64,000 nucleotides of DNA, taken from the NCBI RefSeq assembly GCF_009903625.1, contig NZ_CP047569.1:3652001-3716000 (forward strand). The letters are read 5' to 3'. The DNA is from Microbulbifer sp. ALW1. Its GTDB lineage: Bacteria; Pseudomonadota; Gammaproteobacteria; Pseudomonadales; Cellvibrionaceae. Positions within the stretch are counted from its first letter, which is position 1. Each line of letters opens with the position of its first letter. Under the pieces are notes generated by a model. The model worked only from the letters and a program-made list of their open reading frames with translations. It was not told the origin of the DNA and did no database searches. Below are positions 63,138-64,000 of this stretch, in pieces. Both the position numbers and the translations under genes were made by a program.

Positions 63138-64000
63138 ATGAAGCAACTGCTGACCGTGCTGGTAGCGTCGATAGCCCTGAGCGCCTGCGGCGAGAAAAAC
63201 CCGGAACCCGGCGACTCCCCTGCCCAAGACGCCGGCATCAATAGCCTGTCTTCCTCTCCCGCCACGGCTGGCGCAAATACCACCGATAGTGCAGCAGCAC
63301 CAAAGGCTCCAGCCGGCACAGCTGGAAAAGTGACCGCTGAACAGAAAACGTTCCAGGGCCTGAGCAATCAGATGGTCGAGCGCATGTGGCATCTTTTCCC
63401 CTCGTGGGCGATCAGCAACGGTTACTATCAGGTCGCAGAAATACTGGAAGCCCCGGACACCAATTACCGCCGCCGGGTCGTCAGCTTCGCTCGGGACTAC
63501 CTCAACCAGTTCTCACGTATCAATCCAGAGAAGCTCGATAGTAATGCCCGGTCCGACCTGGCGTTGATCAACAATTTTCTGAATGAAACCATCTGGAAAA
63601 TCAACGAATTCAAATCGCACGAGTGGGACCCGGCCAATTACAACGTGTCCCACGGATTCGCCCTGATACTCAACACGGAATACGCACCACTAGAAGACCG
63701 CCTGCGCAGCTTCAGTAATCGCATGCAGTCTATCCCCGCTTACTACAGCGCTGCCTCTAAATCCCTGAAGAATCCTGCCTCGCCACAGCTGATACTGGCG
63801 ATTCAGCAGAACGAGGGCGCCCAATCGGTGTTCGGACCGGAACTGGAGAAAACGCTGCAGGAAAGCAGTTTGTCCGACAATGAAAAGGAACTATTCCTAT
63901 CGAGACTGAAAAGCAGTCGCGCTGCGATCGACGACTACATCACCTACCTGCAAACCCTGCACGCGAAAATGGAAAAGGCAGACAGCTTTCACGATTTTCG
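63138..64000 (+). CDS. DUF885 family lipoprotein, 3' end cut off
   Basis: About 287 residues are visible before the window ends. A lipoprotein signal (VASIALSAC, Cys17) is followed by an Ala/Pro/Ser-rich linker (about 20-65) and the start of a DUF885 domain: QMVERMWHLFPSWAISNGYY, LINNFLNETIWKINEFKSHEW, and LEDRLRSFSNRMQSIPAYYSAA. DUF885 proteins are predicted zinc-peptidase-like with an HExxH further downstream, which would lie beyond this window. Divergent from phhB. Confidence 0.85.
   Translation, partial: MKQLLTVLVASIALSACGEKNPEPGDSPAQDAGINSLSSSPATAGANTTDSAAAPKAPAGTAGKVTAEQKTFQGLSNQMVERMWHLFPSWAISNGYYQVAEILEAPDTNYRRRVVSFARDYLNQFSRINPEKLDSNARSDLALINNFLNETIWKINEFKSHEWDPANYNVSHGFALILNTEYAPLEDRLRSFSNRMQSIPAYYSAASKSLKNPASPQLILAIQQNEGAQSVFGPELEKTLQESSLSDNEKELFLSRLKSSRAAIDDYITYLQTLHAKMEKADSFHDF

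Noticed and set aside
1-64000. Mobile elements, tRNA genes and CRISPR arrays
   Set aside because: I looked for transposase motifs, terminal repeats, tRNA arms and regularly spaced long repeats and found none; the 12-bp iterons at 20252 are too short and lack spacers for a CRISPR array.

Overview
The window reads as chromosomal DNA of a marine-type, aerobic, Gram-negative gammaproteobacterium. The basis is a TonB-dependent receptor, many lipoprotein signals, a single-chain PurL of about 1290 residues, MltF, quinone-linked D-lactate dehydrogenase, an E. coli-like cydABX locus and NhaA. A Microbulbifer/Cellvibrionales-like host is my best guess from overall gene content; no marker gene proves it. 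I see no rRNA, tRNA, CRISPR array, insertion sequence or phage gene.

Region 1 (1-33145) is accessory. On the minus strand lie a membrane-anchored parvulin isomerase (cut by the window edge), a DUF3604 lipoprotein, and a four-gene unit (TonB receptor, Zn-type alcohol dehydrogenase, NAD-dependent epimerase/3-beta-HSD-like protein, dihydroxyacetophenone-dioxygenase-like cupin). An AraC-family regulator diverges from the receptor. Next come a sulfatase, an octaheme cytochrome/TPR lipoprotein, a six-gene MoxR-DUF58-DUF4381-VWA-VWA/TPR-BatD operon, a periplasmic HAD phosphatase paired with a second sulfatase, and a five-gene minus-strand operon made only of sulfatases and DUF3604 (PHP-like) hydrolases. 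In all there are five S1-type sulfatases and three DUF3604 proteins. All are exported, and none is next to a recognisable polysaccharide lyase or glycosidase. The likely theme is uptake and stripping of sulfate and perhaps phosphate esters from an unidentified, possibly aromatic or terpenoid/steroid-like molecule, followed by oxidation. That theme is inference.

Region 2 (33383-45081) is mixed housekeeping: a CDF cation exporter, a TfoX-N protein with a small Cys-rich partner, a Tat-exported beta carbonic anhydrase, a sterol-desaturase-family membrane protein, a PQQ-type sugar dehydrogenase fused to cytochrome c, purL and mltF.

Region 3 (45163-64000) holds a ricin-GH43 arabinanase, small secreted proteins including two PepSY-like ones, D-lactate dehydrogenase, an M1 aminopeptidase with a DUF6702 partner, an M42-like peptidase with an alpha/beta hydrolase, a complete cydPABX-ybgE-like operon, nhaA, a TlyA-type rRNA methyltransferase, a DUF1272 protein, a pterin dehydratase and the start of a DUF885 lipoprotein.

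Clear intrinsic terminators lie at 2815-2846, 11143-11182, 23059-23088, 39109-39140 and 45114-45141. The most striking non-coding signals are four 12-bp iterons at 20252-20299, a pair of GGGACA half-sites 21 bp apart in the araC/TonB-receptor intergenic region, and short perfect tandem repeats upstream of cydP and of the DUF1272 gene.
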